Assembly (NCBI GenBank): GCA_026225395.1
Contig: JAMFSR010000001.1
Coordinates: forward strand, 186,001-250,000
Direction: 5' to 3'
Origin: Granulicella sapmiensis
GTDB taxonomy: Bacteria > Acidobacteriota > Terriglobia > Terriglobales > Acidobacteriaceae
Length of the DNA stretch: 64,000 nt
Positions 28,940-38,610 of the stretch are shown one piece after another (the stretch's first letter is position 1; every line of letters begins with the position of its first letter). The translations under genes and the position numbers were made by a program. A model generated the notes under the pieces. That model had not been told where the DNA came from and did not search any database. It saw only the letters and a program-made list of their open reading frames with translations.

Positions 28940-29770
28940 TTACCGTTTCGTCGTGCGCACGGTACGCGTCGTGGTCAGTGGGTTATAGCCAAGCATCAGG
29001 GATGTCTTCCTACCTGTAGCGCATAACAACGCCGCATGCTTGGCCCCTGTGGTCGGATGGCTATGGTCCACCGGAAGCGTCACGCTGATCGCCGCAACAG
29101 TCTTCCCACTTGCGTCAAGCACAGGCGCTGCAATCACGAGATACCCGGGCAGCAGCTCCTCATCATTCAACGCGTACCCCTGGTCCGCAACGCGGCGAAG
29201 CTCCTCTTTCATCCGCGCAAAAGACACTGTAGTACGTTCCGTATAGCGCTGCACACCGTGCGACATCAGTTGCTCCACCTGCTGCAACGGCATGTCCGCC
29301 AGAAACAACTTGCCTGAAGCAGTCGCATGCAGCGGACGCCGCAACCCGACATCGGCAAACGCATGGGTCGAGCCGGGATATCCGACTGAGTGAATGAAAA
29401 GCACTTGGCCTTCTGAGTAAACGCCAAGCTGTGCCGTTCCCGGTATCTCCTTCACGAGCTCTTGCATCGGAAAAAACGCTGCACGATAAACCGCGGAGTG
29501 ACGCAGATACCCCGAACCGACACGCAACGACTTCGGCGTCAGCCGGTAGCATTTATTCGAAACAACATGCTCCACGAAGCCGCCTTCGAGCAAAGTCGAG
29601 CAAAGCCGGTGTACCGACGCCCGCGGCATCGAAAGCACTTCGGCAATGTCCGAGACCGATAGCTCGAACGGTTCTTCCGCCAGCAGCTCGAGCACTTTGA
29701 AGCAGCGCAACGTCGATGACATCGCACTCGACTTCGCAACCTTGGTTCGCTTGAGTTTTGCCACCGGCAT
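28940..29770 (-). CDS. IclR-family transcriptional regulator
   Basis: 276 residues from ATG 29770; the frame opens as far as a TTG at 29854, and none of the possible starts has a strong ribosome site. The N-terminal winged helix (LSVSDIAEVLSMPRASVHRLCSTLLEGGFVE) is followed by the IclR effector domain, with LHATASGKLFLA and the DDE-like segment DQGYALNDEELLPGYLVIAAPV well conserved. IclR proteins usually control operons for aromatic or sugar-acid catabolism. It lies at the end of the minus-strand run from 35341 and just before the receptor operon, so it may regulate either or both. Confidence 0.87.
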   Translation of the reverse strand: MPVAKLKRTKVAKSSAMSSTLRCFKVLELLAEEPFELSVSDIAEVLSMPRASVHRLCSTLLEGGFVEHVVSNKCYRLTPKSLRVGSGYLRHSAVYRAAFFPMQELVKEIPGTAQLGVYSEGQVLFIHSVGYPGSTHAFADVGLRRPLHATASGKLFLADMPLQQVEQLMSHGVQRYTERTTVSFARMKEELRRVADQGYALNDEELLPGYLVIAAPVLDASGKTVAAISVTLPVDHSHPTTGAKHAALLCATGRKTSLMLGYNPLTTTRTVRTTKR

Positions 29771-29866
29771 ATGGAACAACTGTAGCTGCTGCTGGACAGA
29801 CGCACAAGGTCTGCGACACCTCCCAGAGACAACGCAGTTTTCTCGGCGCTTCAAGCGACAAAGCGT

Positions 29867-31960
29867 CTACCAATTCACCGTAATCAACGCGTAATGCCGC
29901 AACTCCGGAAGGTTGATCGAAGTCACACCCCCGTCATTCTCCAGGGGAAGCTCAGTTTCCGCCGCAACTCCTGGCACGCGTAAAGTCGCTTTCGTCGCCT
30001 TCGCGCCGTTGGGCAACAACACCCGTAGAGAGGTGTCGCGCACCATCGCAACTTTGGCCGCGTTGTAGTTGAGCAGGTGGACCATCATCCTCCGCTTGGA
30101 AGGTTGGACGGTGCAACTCGCAACCGTCCCGGCTGAACCTTCGATGGCCAGCGGAACTCTTTCCTCCGCTCCCCATCGAACCAGATCGATGAACTCCTTC
30201 CAGTTCTTCGGAAGCTTCCAATACTCATTCAGGATTGCAAAGTTTGGCCGAACCGCCGGCAACGGTCCATCGAACTCCAGTGCGGGAAGATACGCCACTC
30301 GCCCGCGGCCAATGCGCTTCCTGCTCGATGTTCCTGCAGTCGCCGCCGTTGCGGTCACGCTTTCCTGATAGCCATCCGCCATAACCTGGTGGTCCACCAA
30401 GCCGTCCAGTCCCGGTGCAACGCGCACGCGCCGCCACTCATCGTAGAGTCCGGTCTGGCCAATCACCACCAGCGATCCGCCGCGATCGACAAAAGCATGC
30501 AATGTCTGTATCTGCGCATCCGACAGACACTCCACATTCGGAAGCACCAGCACCTTGTACTTTGAGAGATCGCCAAGACCATCGTCGAATACCAGATCAA
30601 ATGGCACCGAAGCCTGAATCAATGCCTGCTCGGCCAACACGGTGCATAGCTGTACATCCGCATTGTTATAGGTCAGCGAAGCATACGAGCGATACACCGC
30701 AACGTTGCTTGCATCTTCAGCATCTTCATAGCTGTCCCGGTTCTTCAGGTAGAAATCCAGATACTCCCTCGTCACCGCCGACAACGGGGCCGACCCCAGA
30801 TATCCAATGGTCTGATTGAACATCAGCGACTCGCCAAGCGCGATCGGATCGTTCTCTACATACGTGATCAGCACGTTGTTATAGGCCCGGGCCAGTTTAT
30901 AACTCCGCACCCGGGTCACAAGCCGCCCATCCGGATACAGGTTCGGCTCATTGCCTTCCTCGCTCCAGAACGACCGCGTGTACTTCAAAAGCCTCTGATG
31001 ATCGGCGCCACCGGTCCACGTTGAATTGCGTCCGGTAATGCCGCCAGGGTTGATCTCGAGCGCAACATCCACGTTCAGCGAATGGACCAGGTCGTACATC
31101 TGCTTCAGCGCGTCCGACAGCACTTGGCATCGAAAATCGATCCACTCCTGAAATGCCGGATCATAAATAATCTGCATCTTCGCCGGTGGGTTATCCGCAT
31201 TCCACTGCGGCGGGTTGATATAGTCCACACTCGAAAAGCCAAACCGCTCCTTCAACTGCGCCACGCTGTACTTTGTCTTCAAACGATTTCGAAATCCGGA
31301 AACGCAGGCCGGGCAATGGCACGAGTCAGGCTCCGCATTCAGATCGAAGTTGTCGAAGTGAATGAAATCCGTCTTCACCTCAACGACCGCATACCGCACA
31401 ATCTTCTTCAGATAGTCCAGGTAATCCTGGTTCGCAAAGCACGGCCGATAGCGATACGACTGCTGGTACCCATACGTCAGCAGAATAGGCAGGCCGGCAA
31501 TATCACGCTGAATCCAATGCTGCGCTTTTGGCTCCTCCGCAAAGAACGCCTCATACATCATCGTGTTCCACTGAATGTACGTATCGACCTTCATCCCCAG
31601 CCGATGCGCGATCTCAGCAGCCTTGCGTGTCTCCTCCATCCCTTCGTGCTCGGCTTCCATGCCAAAGCCCTTGTAGAGATGCGTATGAAAGACCTCGACC
31701 CCCTGCTCATGCAGCTGCCGTATCAGCTCCTCGCTCTGCTGGTAATCGGAGGTCTGTTTCGCATCCAGCCTTTGGCCGCCGCGTCGGACGATGAAGATAT
31801 AAGGCTCATGGTTGCCCCCCGCATCGACCAGGCCCTTGCCCATCCAGCGCCCTTGCACCGCCGAAGCCCGCGGCGCAGCCGCCGTTTCCCCGGAAGCAAA
31901 GCGCGGCGCAGTCGCCGCCGCGACCATTCCACCAATAAAGTGTCTGCGATTCAACCGCAT
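29867..31960 (-). CDS. Tat-exported GHL6-like glycoside hydrolase with GH42-type middle domain
   Basis: 697 residues from ATG 31960 (GGGGA upstream); the frame extends to 32044 but would enter the next gene. The N-terminus MRLNRRHFIGGMVAAATA is a twin-arginine signal. Residues about 40-430 form a barrel like hypothetical glycosyl hydrolase family 6 (GHL6), with HFDNFDLNAEP and a CHCPAC cysteine pair near residue 220 that could bind metal. Residues about 450-560 look like the glutamine-amidotransferase-fold trimerisation domain of GH42 beta-galactosidases (VLVLPNVECLSDAQ, FVDRGGSLVV). Probably acts on a sugar substrate in the periplasm; no activity can be stated. Confidence 0.72.
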   Translation of the reverse strand: MRLNRRHFIGGMVAAATAPRFASGETAAAPRASAVQGRWMGKGLVDAGGNHEPYIFIVRRGGQRLDAKQTSDYQQSEELIRQLHEQGVEVFHTHLYKGFGMEAEHEGMEETRKAAEIAHRLGMKVDTYIQWNTMMYEAFFAEEPKAQHWIQRDIAGLPILLTYGYQQSYRYRPCFANQDYLDYLKKIVRYAVVEVKTDFIHFDNFDLNAEPDSCHCPACVSGFRNRLKTKYSVAQLKERFGFSSVDYINPPQWNADNPPAKMQIIYDPAFQEWIDFRCQVLSDALKQMYDLVHSLNVDVALEINPGGITGRNSTWTGGADHQRLLKYTRSFWSEEGNEPNLYPDGRLVTRVRSYKLARAYNNVLITYVENDPIALGESLMFNQTIGYLGSAPLSAVTREYLDFYLKNRDSYEDAEDASNVAVYRSYASLTYNNADVQLCTVLAEQALIQASVPFDLVFDDGLGDLSKYKVLVLPNVECLSDAQIQTLHAFVDRGGSLVVIGQTGLYDEWRRVRVAPGLDGLVDHQVMADGYQESVTATAATAGTSSRKRIGRGRVAYLPALEFDGPLPAVRPNFAILNEYWKLPKNWKEFIDLVRWGAEERVPLAIEGSAGTVASCTVQPSKRRMMVHLLNYNAAKVAMVRDTSLRVLLPNGAKATKATLRVPGVAAETELPLENDGGVTSINLPELRHYALITVNW

Positions 31961-31994
31961 CAGCAAGTCCCCATTCTCTTTGGCGAGCAGCCGC

Positions 31995-32798
31995 CTAAAG
32001 GATCTTCTCCAGCAAATCACCGAGCTCCGAAGACGACTCGTCATCCAAATACACCGTAGCGTCAGGATGAGTCTTCAGCAGCGTAGCCGGGCAGGCATTC
32101 GAAATTTCGTCTTCAATCACTCGTCGAACGATCTTCGCCTTGCGAACTCCCGGCACCGAAACGATCAGCTTCGGCACGCGCACCAGCGCCGGAATCGTCA
32201 ACGTAATCGCCTGCCTGGGCACAGCATCTACAGAAGGAAACCAGCCCTCCGCCACCTGTTGCTCACGGCACTCCGTATCCAGCATCACCAGCCGCACATC
32301 CAGTGGATCGTTGAAGTCGGAAAGAAACGGATCGTTGAACGCCAGGTGGCCGTTCTCTCCAATTCCCAGCAGACAAATCTGCGGATTGCCCGCCTTCAAT
32401 GCAGCGGCATACTGGACACACGCCTGTTCCACATCTGGGTTGCTGCCATCCACCTCATGAAACTCCTTGATCGGCACACGCGACGTCAGCTCCATCCGCA
32501 TGTATCGCCGGAACGACGCAAAGTGGTCCGCCGGAAGCCCCGCATACTCATCCATGTGGAACCCAGTGATCCTCTCCCACGGCACATCTTTCCGCTCAAC
32601 CAGCGAGCGAAGCATGCTCAACTGCGAAGCCCCGGTCGCAAAAATCACACCCAGATCACCCTGCACCGGCAGCGCACGCTGCATCGCCTCCGCCACATCG
32701 CGCGCAGCAGCTTCACCGGCAGCCCGCCGACTCTCGTAAACCTCAAACTTCAGTGTTCCCGCCTTGAATCTCTTCGGCTCTACGCTTGTCGTCTGCAT
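31995..32798 (-). CDS. nagB: Glucosamine-6-phosphate deaminase
   Basis: 267 residues from ATG 32798, chosen for AGGA five bases upstream and because the length then matches the 266-residue E. coli enzyme; another ATG at 32825 is possible. It converts glucosamine-6-phosphate to fructose-6-phosphate and ammonia in the cytoplasm. The active-site segments FHMDEY (general base Asp) and GIGENGHLAFNDP (His and Glu) are intact. No allosteric-site prediction is attempted. It lies among genes for secreted hydrolases and propellers, with NagA 4.5 kb away on the same strand. Confidence 0.85.
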   Translation of the reverse strand: MQTTSVEPKRFKAGTLKFEVYESRRAAGEAAARDVAEAMQRALPVQGDLGVIFATGASQLSMLRSLVERKDVPWERITGFHMDEYAGLPADHFASFRRYMRMELTSRVPIKEFHEVDGSNPDVEQACVQYAAALKAGNPQICLLGIGENGHLAFNDPFLSDFNDPLDVRLVMLDTECREQQVAEGWFPSVDAVPRQAITLTIPALVRVPKLIVSVPGVRKAKIVRRVIEDEISNACPATLLKTHPDATVYLDDESSSELGDLLEKIL

Positions 32799-32858
32799 TG
32801 AATTCCTATCGTTGAGATTGAACATTCATTCTTCATCGCACGAAACACCTGAACATCA

Positions 32859-34010
32859 TCAGGGATAAAAGAGATAGAGCCTCGAAATACGCTCATCTTC
32901 GCCAAGATAAATAGTCCCACGCTGATCCGCGATTACTGTACCGACCTCATAAGCCTGCCATGTGTAATAAGGCCGCCGATTCACATCGACAAAACCCAAC
33001 ACCTCATAGGCGCCCGTCCCCGGATCATAGGAGAACATCCGCGCCATCTCAGAGGTATCGCCTCCCACACCATAGATCTTTCCATCCTCACCGGTCGCCA
33101 GCCCCGCAACGTGATACTGGTTCAGCGGCTTGCCCAGATTCGCTACAGACAGTTTCTGCGGATCGAGCCGGAACAAATACCCATCCGAGGTCCCACCATA
33201 GATCATCCCTGAAACATCAAGCATGAAAGCATCGACTTCCGTATAAGGTTCCCGCCCAGGCACCGCCGGAGCATGGATCGACAGCTTCTCCAGCACTCCT
33301 GCCTCTTGATGAAACCGATACAGCACGCCATCTTCGCCGGACATAAACACATTCCCGCCGTCATCAACCACCAGCATGCGAGACATCATCTTCTCGCGCT
33401 CCCGCTTCTCGCCCCACGGAATACTCTTGGCAACCACACCCAGGTCGCTGAATTTCTTGTCCTCAATCGAGTACTTGAAGAAGTGAGCATTCGGCTTCGT
33501 CAGCCCATAGATCACGTCTCTCTTCCGATCGATGGCCAGCGCCGAAATGCTCTCGCCCGCAACCGCAACCCCGTGGTCCACAACCGTCAGCGGCTTCCCA
33601 ATCTCAATCTGCAGATCGTCCAGGCCTTTCGGCGCATACTCCAGCAGATGCCCGCTGGGCGAAACCCCGAGAAACACGTTACCTTCCGCCGAAATCACCA
33701 ACGCCTGCGTCACAGCCTTCGCCTCGGGAATCACACCGATCGGCACAACATATCCATGCTGCGGATTGATCACAAAAAGATGCGATCGCGCTCCACTCGT
33801 TGCCCCAAACACATTCCCATCCGGAGCCAACGACATCGACGTAATCCCCGATTCACCATCGGGAATAACATCATCCGGGCTATATCCCAGGTCACGAGCA
33901 TCGATCCTCGTTTGCGGCACCACAACGCGGTCATACGCAGCATCACGCTGCGCCCAGGCCGCCAGGCTCATGCCCGTTGCCATCAGAAGAACGGCGCAGG
34001 CTCTCTTCAT
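32859..34010 (-). CDS. Secreted beta-propeller protein
   Basis: 383 residues with a Sec signal (CAVLLMATGMSLAAWAQ). The ATG at 34010 overlaps the TGA of the preceding gene (TGATG), so the two are translationally coupled; a TTG three bases earlier is less likely. The mature part is a series of beta-propeller blades (SISALAIDRKRDVIYGLT, GLATGEDGKIYGVGGD, VIADQRGTIYLGED). No catalytic motif is evident. It may bind carbohydrate or act as a lactonase-like hydrolase; function unknown. Confidence 0.7.
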   Translation of the reverse strand: MKRACAVLLMATGMSLAAWAQRDAAYDRVVVPQTRIDARDLGYSPDDVIPDGESGITSMSLAPDGNVFGATSGARSHLFVINPQHGYVVPIGVIPEAKAVTQALVISAEGNVFLGVSPSGHLLEYAPKGLDDLQIEIGKPLTVVDHGVAVAGESISALAIDRKRDVIYGLTKPNAHFFKYSIEDKKFSDLGVVAKSIPWGEKREREKMMSRMLVVDDGGNVFMSGEDGVLYRFHQEAGVLEKLSIHAPAVPGREPYTEVDAFMLDVSGMIYGGTSDGYLFRLDPQKLSVANLGKPLNQYHVAGLATGEDGKIYGVGGDTSEMARMFSYDPGTGAYEVLGFVDVNRRPYYTWQAYEVGTVIADQRGTIYLGEDERISRLYLFYP

Positions 34011-35341
34011 CAATTCACCGCCTTCGGGTGATACACAAACAGCGCCAGCCGGTAAGGCGTGTCGCCAATCATGCCCGCGCTTTCGCCTTCCGAGCCCTTG
34101 ATGCCCTTCACGCCAATCGCGCCCACAAAGTAGATCGTTCCATCAGGCGCGGTGCTCGCCGCATTGGTTCCCAGCACAGGCCGTCCATCTGGCAGATGCA
34201 TCTCTCCCAGGTCTTCGGTCTTGCCCGTACGCAGATCGTACGTCACCAGGTGCGACGCCTTACCGGCCTCGCCGCTTCCGCCGTAATCAAACTCCTTCTC
34301 TGCCGCCGCATAGTACAGCTTGCGGTCGAGCCCCATCGTCAGGCTCAGCGTGGCATAAGGAACATAGCGCTTATCCGCCAGCTCCGGAATCGCCATCTGC
34401 CCCAGCCGCTTCACCGCTATCTCAGCAGGCGCCGCCGGATCAAACGAGAACAGCGCACTCTCACTCTCATCCAACCCATAAAACAGTTTGTTCGTGTGGT
34501 CCCACACCACCACGCGCCACGCCGTCTCGGACTTCCCATAGTCCCGTCCCAGCGAGACACCCTTCGGCCGTATAGGCAACCGCTCCTTCAGCTCCGTAAG
34601 GCTGTCCGTCACCGGCGAGTACTTATAGATCCGCCCCGCGCCAAAGCTGCCATAAACGTTTCCATCTTCATCGATACCCAACGTCCTGCAGATGGACTCC
34701 CAGTTATTCATCCGCCCCTTGTCCACCTTCGCGCCCGTCGCGACATCGTAATAAACAAAGTGCCCACGCGGGTGCGTCAACCCATAAATGCGGTTGTACT
34801 TCGGGTCATACGCTCCCGTATTCATGCCTTCATACCGCGGCCCGATCCCAAAATCCTGCACCGTCCCCGTGCGCGGATCGAACGCCATATAGTGCGATCC
34901 CGGATACCCTTCCGGCGTCGCATATCGCGCATAGTCGAACCAGAATCCCGCATGTGTCGCAAAGTAGATCCGCCCATCTTTGCCTTCACCGAACTTCGCA
35001 TGGATCTTCGACTGCGGCGCTACGTTCAAGCCATCCTGCCCTGTCAGCTTATTCAGGTCGCCCACATCCACCATGCGGTCCGCCTTCGGGTCGAAGTACA
35101 CAAGGTGCCCATTGCATCCATGGCAAGCCAACCCGGCGTACACCTTGCCGTCGGAAGCCGCCAGCAACGCCGCCCAGTTGCCGTCCATCTCCGCAAGCCC
35201 CGGAAACACCTTGTAATCCACCGTCACCGTGCGCTCCGCGGCCCGGACCGGCTGCGCGGCATACAACATCAACGAAAGCGCGCCCCCCGCGAAAGACTGC
35301 ATCCACCGCCGTCGTTTCACTATCGTCACAAGTCCTTTCAT
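34010..35341 (-). CDS. Secreted beta-propeller protein with CxxC motif
   Basis: 443 residues from ATG 35341. The frame stays open to 36580, but that extension is antisense to the MFS gene at 35624 and crosses the divergent promoter region, so it is rejected. A signal region (KRRRWMQSFAGGALSLMLYAAQPVRAAE) starts the protein. Blades of a propeller follow, with ACHGCNGHLVYFD near residue 70; one CxxC alone, with only one following His, is not a full heme site. It is coupled by a one-base overlap to the next propeller gene, and the pair precedes NagB and a GHL6-like hydrolase. Function unknown. Confidence 0.72.
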   Translation of the reverse strand: MKGLVTIVKRRRWMQSFAGGALSLMLYAAQPVRAAERTVTVDYKVFPGLAEMDGNWAALLAASDGKVYAGLACHGCNGHLVYFDPKADRMVDVGDLNKLTGQDGLNVAPQSKIHAKFGEGKDGRIYFATHAGFWFDYARYATPEGYPGSHYMAFDPRTGTVQDFGIGPRYEGMNTGAYDPKYNRIYGLTHPRGHFVYYDVATGAKVDKGRMNNWESICRTLGIDEDGNVYGSFGAGRIYKYSPVTDSLTELKERLPIRPKGVSLGRDYGKSETAWRVVVWDHTNKLFYGLDESESALFSFDPAAPAEIAVKRLGQMAIPELADKRYVPYATLSLTMGLDRKLYYAAAEKEFDYGGSGEAGKASHLVTYDLRTGKTEDLGEMHLPDGRPVLGTNAASTAPDGTIYFVGAIGVKGIKGSEGESAGMIGDTPYRLALFVYHPKAVN

Positions 35342-35623
35342 AGAGGCCAATGGAGTTCCGCCCACGCCATGTCCACAGCTATAAATAGAAACAAAACAAT
35401 GTCTACCGAAAGATACCACGGCCAGCCACTTCCTCCATTTCCTTCCCTGAAAATACCTACATCTGCTGGAAAATACGCATAGCTCGTTTGTTATCAGTCC
35501 CATATCAAAATTGACTGCTCGTATTTCGATTCGTAATGTATAGTTACCATTCCAATTCAGCATTACATTGGGAATGTCGCCTTCTATCCCATCCTGCACC
35601 CCATCACTCGCGGAGATTCCTGC
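35342..35623. promoter_or_regulatory. Divergent promoter region, propeller operon and sugar-porter gene
   Basis: 280 bases, AT-rich. It includes AGAAACAAAACAATG near 35387-35401, similar to AAAAGAAACA and AAACAATG elements in other promoters of this window, and further AT-rich sequence before 35624. No gene seen. Confidence 0.35.
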
Positions 35624-37321
35624 ATGCCGATGTACACGTTCACGCCAGCCACCTACGGCAAGTTCCTCATCGTCATCGCAGGCTTCGGCGGTCTCTTGTA
35701 CGGCATCGATATCGGCGTCATCGCCGCCGCTCTTCTCTACCTCAGCAAAACCGTAGACCTCACCCTCGCACAAACCTCCGCCATCGTCGCCGCGGTCCTC
35801 GGCGGCAGCATGGCATCCTCGCTCATCGCTGGTCTGCTTGCCGATTGGGTCGGACGCAGAAAGATCATGATCGTCAGCGGCCTTATGTTTCTCGCCAGCG
35901 TCACGCTCATCGTAAGCTCGCAAAGCTTCACCATACTGCTCGCCGGCCGCCTCCTCCAGGGTATGAGCGGTGGCGTCATCGCCGTCGTCATTCCGCTCTA
36001 CCTCGCAGAGTGCCTCGGCGCCCACAACCGCGGCCGCGGCACCGCCGTCTTCCAGTTCATGCTCACCGTTGGCGTTGTGATCGCGTCCTTCACCGGTCTG
36101 CTCTATACCCACGCCGCTGAGGCCGCCATCACTGTCGCCGCCGGCAACCCCATCCTCATCCGCGCCGCCGAAAACCATGCCTGGCGCGGCATGTTCCTCA
36201 CCACCATCTACCCTGGCATCATCTTCTTCGTCGGTACACTCTTCCTCGTCGAAACGCCCCGCTGGCTCTTTCGCAAAGGCAGAATCGTCGAGGCCTCCGC
36301 TTCGCTGCATCGGCTTCTCGTCCCCGCTGAAGCTGAGCTTCAAATGCGCGAGATGGAGTCCCTCGCCCACGAACACACCCGGAAAAAGTTGAGCGCTTCC
36401 AGCGACTCCTTGCTGCAACGCAAATACATACTCCCGTTCGTCCTCGCCTGCATCGTTCTCGCCTGCAACCAGGCCACGGGCATCAACTCCATCCTCGGGT
36501 TCCTCGTCGTCATCCTCAAACAGGCCGGCATGAACTCCGTCCACGCGACTCAAGGCAACTTCATCGTCGAAATCGTTCACTGCCTCATGACCATCGTTGC
36601 GATCCTGTTGGTTGACCGCAAAGGCCGGCGCTTCCTTCTACGCATCGGCACCGGCGGCCTCATCATCTCGCTCATCGGCTGCGCCTTCCTCTTCCACACC
36701 TTCGAGTCGCAGCGTGTCGACGTGCAGCAGACCGTGCAGACAGCGATCAGCGGCAATACCCTGAATCTCCCCATCAACGACGCCACGCTTGGGTCCGGCA
36801 TCGCAGGCCGCAGCATGGCCCTCACAATCCTGTACTCCTACGGACACGGCGACAAGGTCGCAACCGCACTCAACACCGACCACGATCCCACGCTGACCAT
36901 CGCCCCCGACCGCCTCGATGCCGGCGCCGCACTCACCATACGCCGCGCCTTCTACGGCCCCGTCGCCTCCGAAACCACAGGCTGGCTCATCACGCTCTTC
37001 CTCGGCCTCTTCGTCTCCTTCTTCTCACTCGGCCCCGGTGTGGTCGTTTGGCTCATGCTCTCCGAGCTTATGCCCACCCGCATCCGTTCCACTGGCATGG
37101 GGATCGCGCTCTTCATCAACCAGGGCGTCTCCACCTCCATCGCCGCCGTCTTCCTCACGGTCGTCGGCACGTATGGTTACTACGCCATGTTTCTTTTCTG
37201 GACGGCCTGCACCATCATCTACTTCATCACCGCAACCTTCTTCCTTCCGGAAACCAAGGGCCGCACACTGGAAGAGATCGAAGAGTACTTCGAGCATCCA
37301 CAGCAGAAGAAGTTCGCCTGA
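35624..37321 (+). CDS. MFS sugar porter
   Basis: 565 residues, longer than the usual 450-480. Sugar-porter signatures are present: GLLYGIDIGVIAAAL in segment 1, loop DWVGRRK, the PETPRWL-like motif as VETPRWLF after segment 6, and the C-terminal PETKGRTLEEIEEYF. The added length is an extracytoplasmic insertion of about 90 residues near 365-450 between two late membrane segments, rich in polar residues. It should import a monosaccharide by proton symport. It is convergent with NagA (four bases between stops) and divergent from the propeller operon, so an amino sugar or galactose-type substrate is plausible. Confidence 0.88.
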   Translation: MPMYTFTPATYGKFLIVIAGFGGLLYGIDIGVIAAALLYLSKTVDLTLAQTSAIVAAVLGGSMASSLIAGLLADWVGRRKIMIVSGLMFLASVTLIVSSQSFTILLAGRLLQGMSGGVIAVVIPLYLAECLGAHNRGRGTAVFQFMLTVGVVIASFTGLLYTHAAEAAITVAAGNPILIRAAENHAWRGMFLTTIYPGIIFFVGTLFLVETPRWLFRKGRIVEASASLHRLLVPAEAELQMREMESLAHEHTRKKLSASSDSLLQRKYILPFVLACIVLACNQATGINSILGFLVVILKQAGMNSVHATQGNFIVEIVHCLMTIVAILLVDRKGRRFLLRIGTGGLIISLIGCAFLFHTFESQRVDVQQTVQTAISGNTLNLPINDATLGSGIAGRSMALTILYSYGHGDKVATALNTDHDPTLTIAPDRLDAGAALTIRRAFYGPVASETTGWLITLFLGLFVSFFSLGPGVVVWLMLSELMPTRIRSTGMGIALFINQGVSTSIAAVFLTVVGTYGYYAMFLFWTACTIIYFITATFFLPETKGRTLEEIEEYFEHPQQKKFA

Positions 37322-37324
37322 TCT

Positions 37325-38479
37325 TTACGCACAACGGCTTGCATCATTCCACACTCTGCCACCAACAATCACCGTTTCCACCTTCATAGCCGACGTCTTC
37401 TCATCCACCGTGAACCGGATCAGGTCAGCCCGCGCACCCACTTCCAGCACACCGCGTCCGCCCACAAACCGTCCGGGATTCACCGTCGCCATCGCCAATC
37501 CCTGCGCCAGAGTCACACCCGCCATCGCGCATACGCGCGCCACACCATCCTTGAGCGGCAGCACCGCACCCGCTAAATACTCCGTGCCAGCCAGGCTCAA
37601 CCTTCCACTCTCATGCAGCTCAACACGTCCACCAACAGCCGTCTCATAAATCCCCGGTGGATTCCCCGCAACAGACACCGCATCCGAAACCAGGATCGAC
37701 CGCTCCAATCCCTTCGCCCGCACCATCACCTTCAACGCATCCGCCGGAAGATGCTGTCCATCGGCAATAAACGTCGCCGATAAGCGGTCCTCCGCAAGCT
37801 GTGTCCACACCACATTCGTGTGTCGAGGCAGCATAGCGGTTGTGCCGTTGCCCAGGTGTGTCGAAAGCCTCGCCCCCGCATCCACGGCCCTTCGTATCTC
37901 CTCGCTCGATGCGTTCGTATGCCCCAACGCCACCACGACACCTCGCGCGGTCACCGCCGCAATATACTCCGCAGCCCCCGGAGAATGCGGCGAAAGCGTA
38001 ATCAATCCCACCAACCCACAGGAAATCTCCTGCCACCGCGCGAACTCCGCGAGATTCGGTTCCCTCACATGCTCCACCGGGTGCGCTCCACGATACCCTT
38101 CCGTGGCACTGATGTACGGCCCTTCCACATGCACACACGGAATCGCAGCCGCTGCCACACTGCTCTGCCGCCTCGCTTCAGCAATCGCTCTCAAAGCCTT
38201 CGCGATCTTAACCTCGGACGACGTGATCACGGTCGGGAGAAACGTCGTCGTTCCCGTAGCCAGCATCTTCTCCGTAAACCGCAGCACAGTCTCCGCGCTC
38301 ACATCGTCCGCATTAACATCTTCCCCGCCATACCCGTTCACCTGCAGGTCAATCAGACCGGTCGAGATCCACCCCTGCTCGTCATGCTCCACCTTCCTCA
38401 CACCCGCAATCGCGCCATCTTCAAAGCTCACCTCGATCCCCGCCCCATCGACAGGATTTCTTCCCCGTAAAACTTGCAC
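37325..38479 (-). CDS. nagA: N-acetylglucosamine-6-phosphate deacetylase
   Basis: 384 residues from GTG 38479, preferred to ATG 38500 because GAGGAG lies five bases before the GTG and the length fits the 382-residue E. coli enzyme. The barrel carries HVEGPYI (metal Glu), ALGHTNAS and STHLGNG (metal His residues) and ILVSDAVS (catalytic Asp). The STHLGNG segment differs from the more common THLFNAM of enterobacterial NagA. It removes acetate from GlcNAc-6-phosphate in the cytoplasm, feeding NagB. Divergent from the GH36-like gene with a shared palindrome between them. Confidence 0.85.
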   Translation of the reverse strand: MQVLRGRNPVDGAGIEVSFEDGAIAGVRKVEHDEQGWISTGLIDLQVNGYGGEDVNADDVSAETVLRFTEKMLATGTTTFLPTVITSSEVKIAKALRAIAEARRQSSVAAAAIPCVHVEGPYISATEGYRGAHPVEHVREPNLAEFARWQEISCGLVGLITLSPHSPGAAEYIAAVTARGVVVALGHTNASSEEIRRAVDAGARLSTHLGNGTTAMLPRHTNVVWTQLAEDRLSATFIADGQHLPADALKVMVRAKGLERSILVSDAVSVAGNPPGIYETAVGGRVELHESGRLSLAGTEYLAGAVLPLKDGVARVCAMAGVTLAQGLAMATVNPGRFVGGRGVLEVGARADLIRFTVDEKTSAMKVETVIVGGRVWNDASRCA

Positions 38480-38546
38480 GTTGGCTCCTCGCTTCTTCAT
38501 CGTTCGCCCATCCGGTCCAATCCCTATCTTAGAGTTGGCATGCTAT

Positions 38547-38562
38547 AAACAATGCATTGTTT
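38547..38562. promoter_or_regulatory. Perfect 16-bp palindrome in the nagA / GH36-like divergent promoter
   Basis: AAACAATGCATTGTTT reads the same on both strands and sits in an AT-rich stretch about 70 bases from the nagA GTG and 50 from the hydrolase ATG. It is a good candidate operator for a dimeric repressor controlling both genes. The regulator is not identified. Confidence 0.55.
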
Positions 38563-38610
38563 TATATCGTTTTCTTTCTATTTTAAGTCGAGGAATTCAC
38601 CGGGATCCCT

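Noticed and set aside
35342-36580. Upstream extension of the propeller frame to 856 residues
   Set aside because: It runs antisense through the sugar-porter gene and across an AT-rich divergent promoter; the sequence is Asp/Glu/Gly-rich shadow coding. The signal peptide at 35341 marks the real start.
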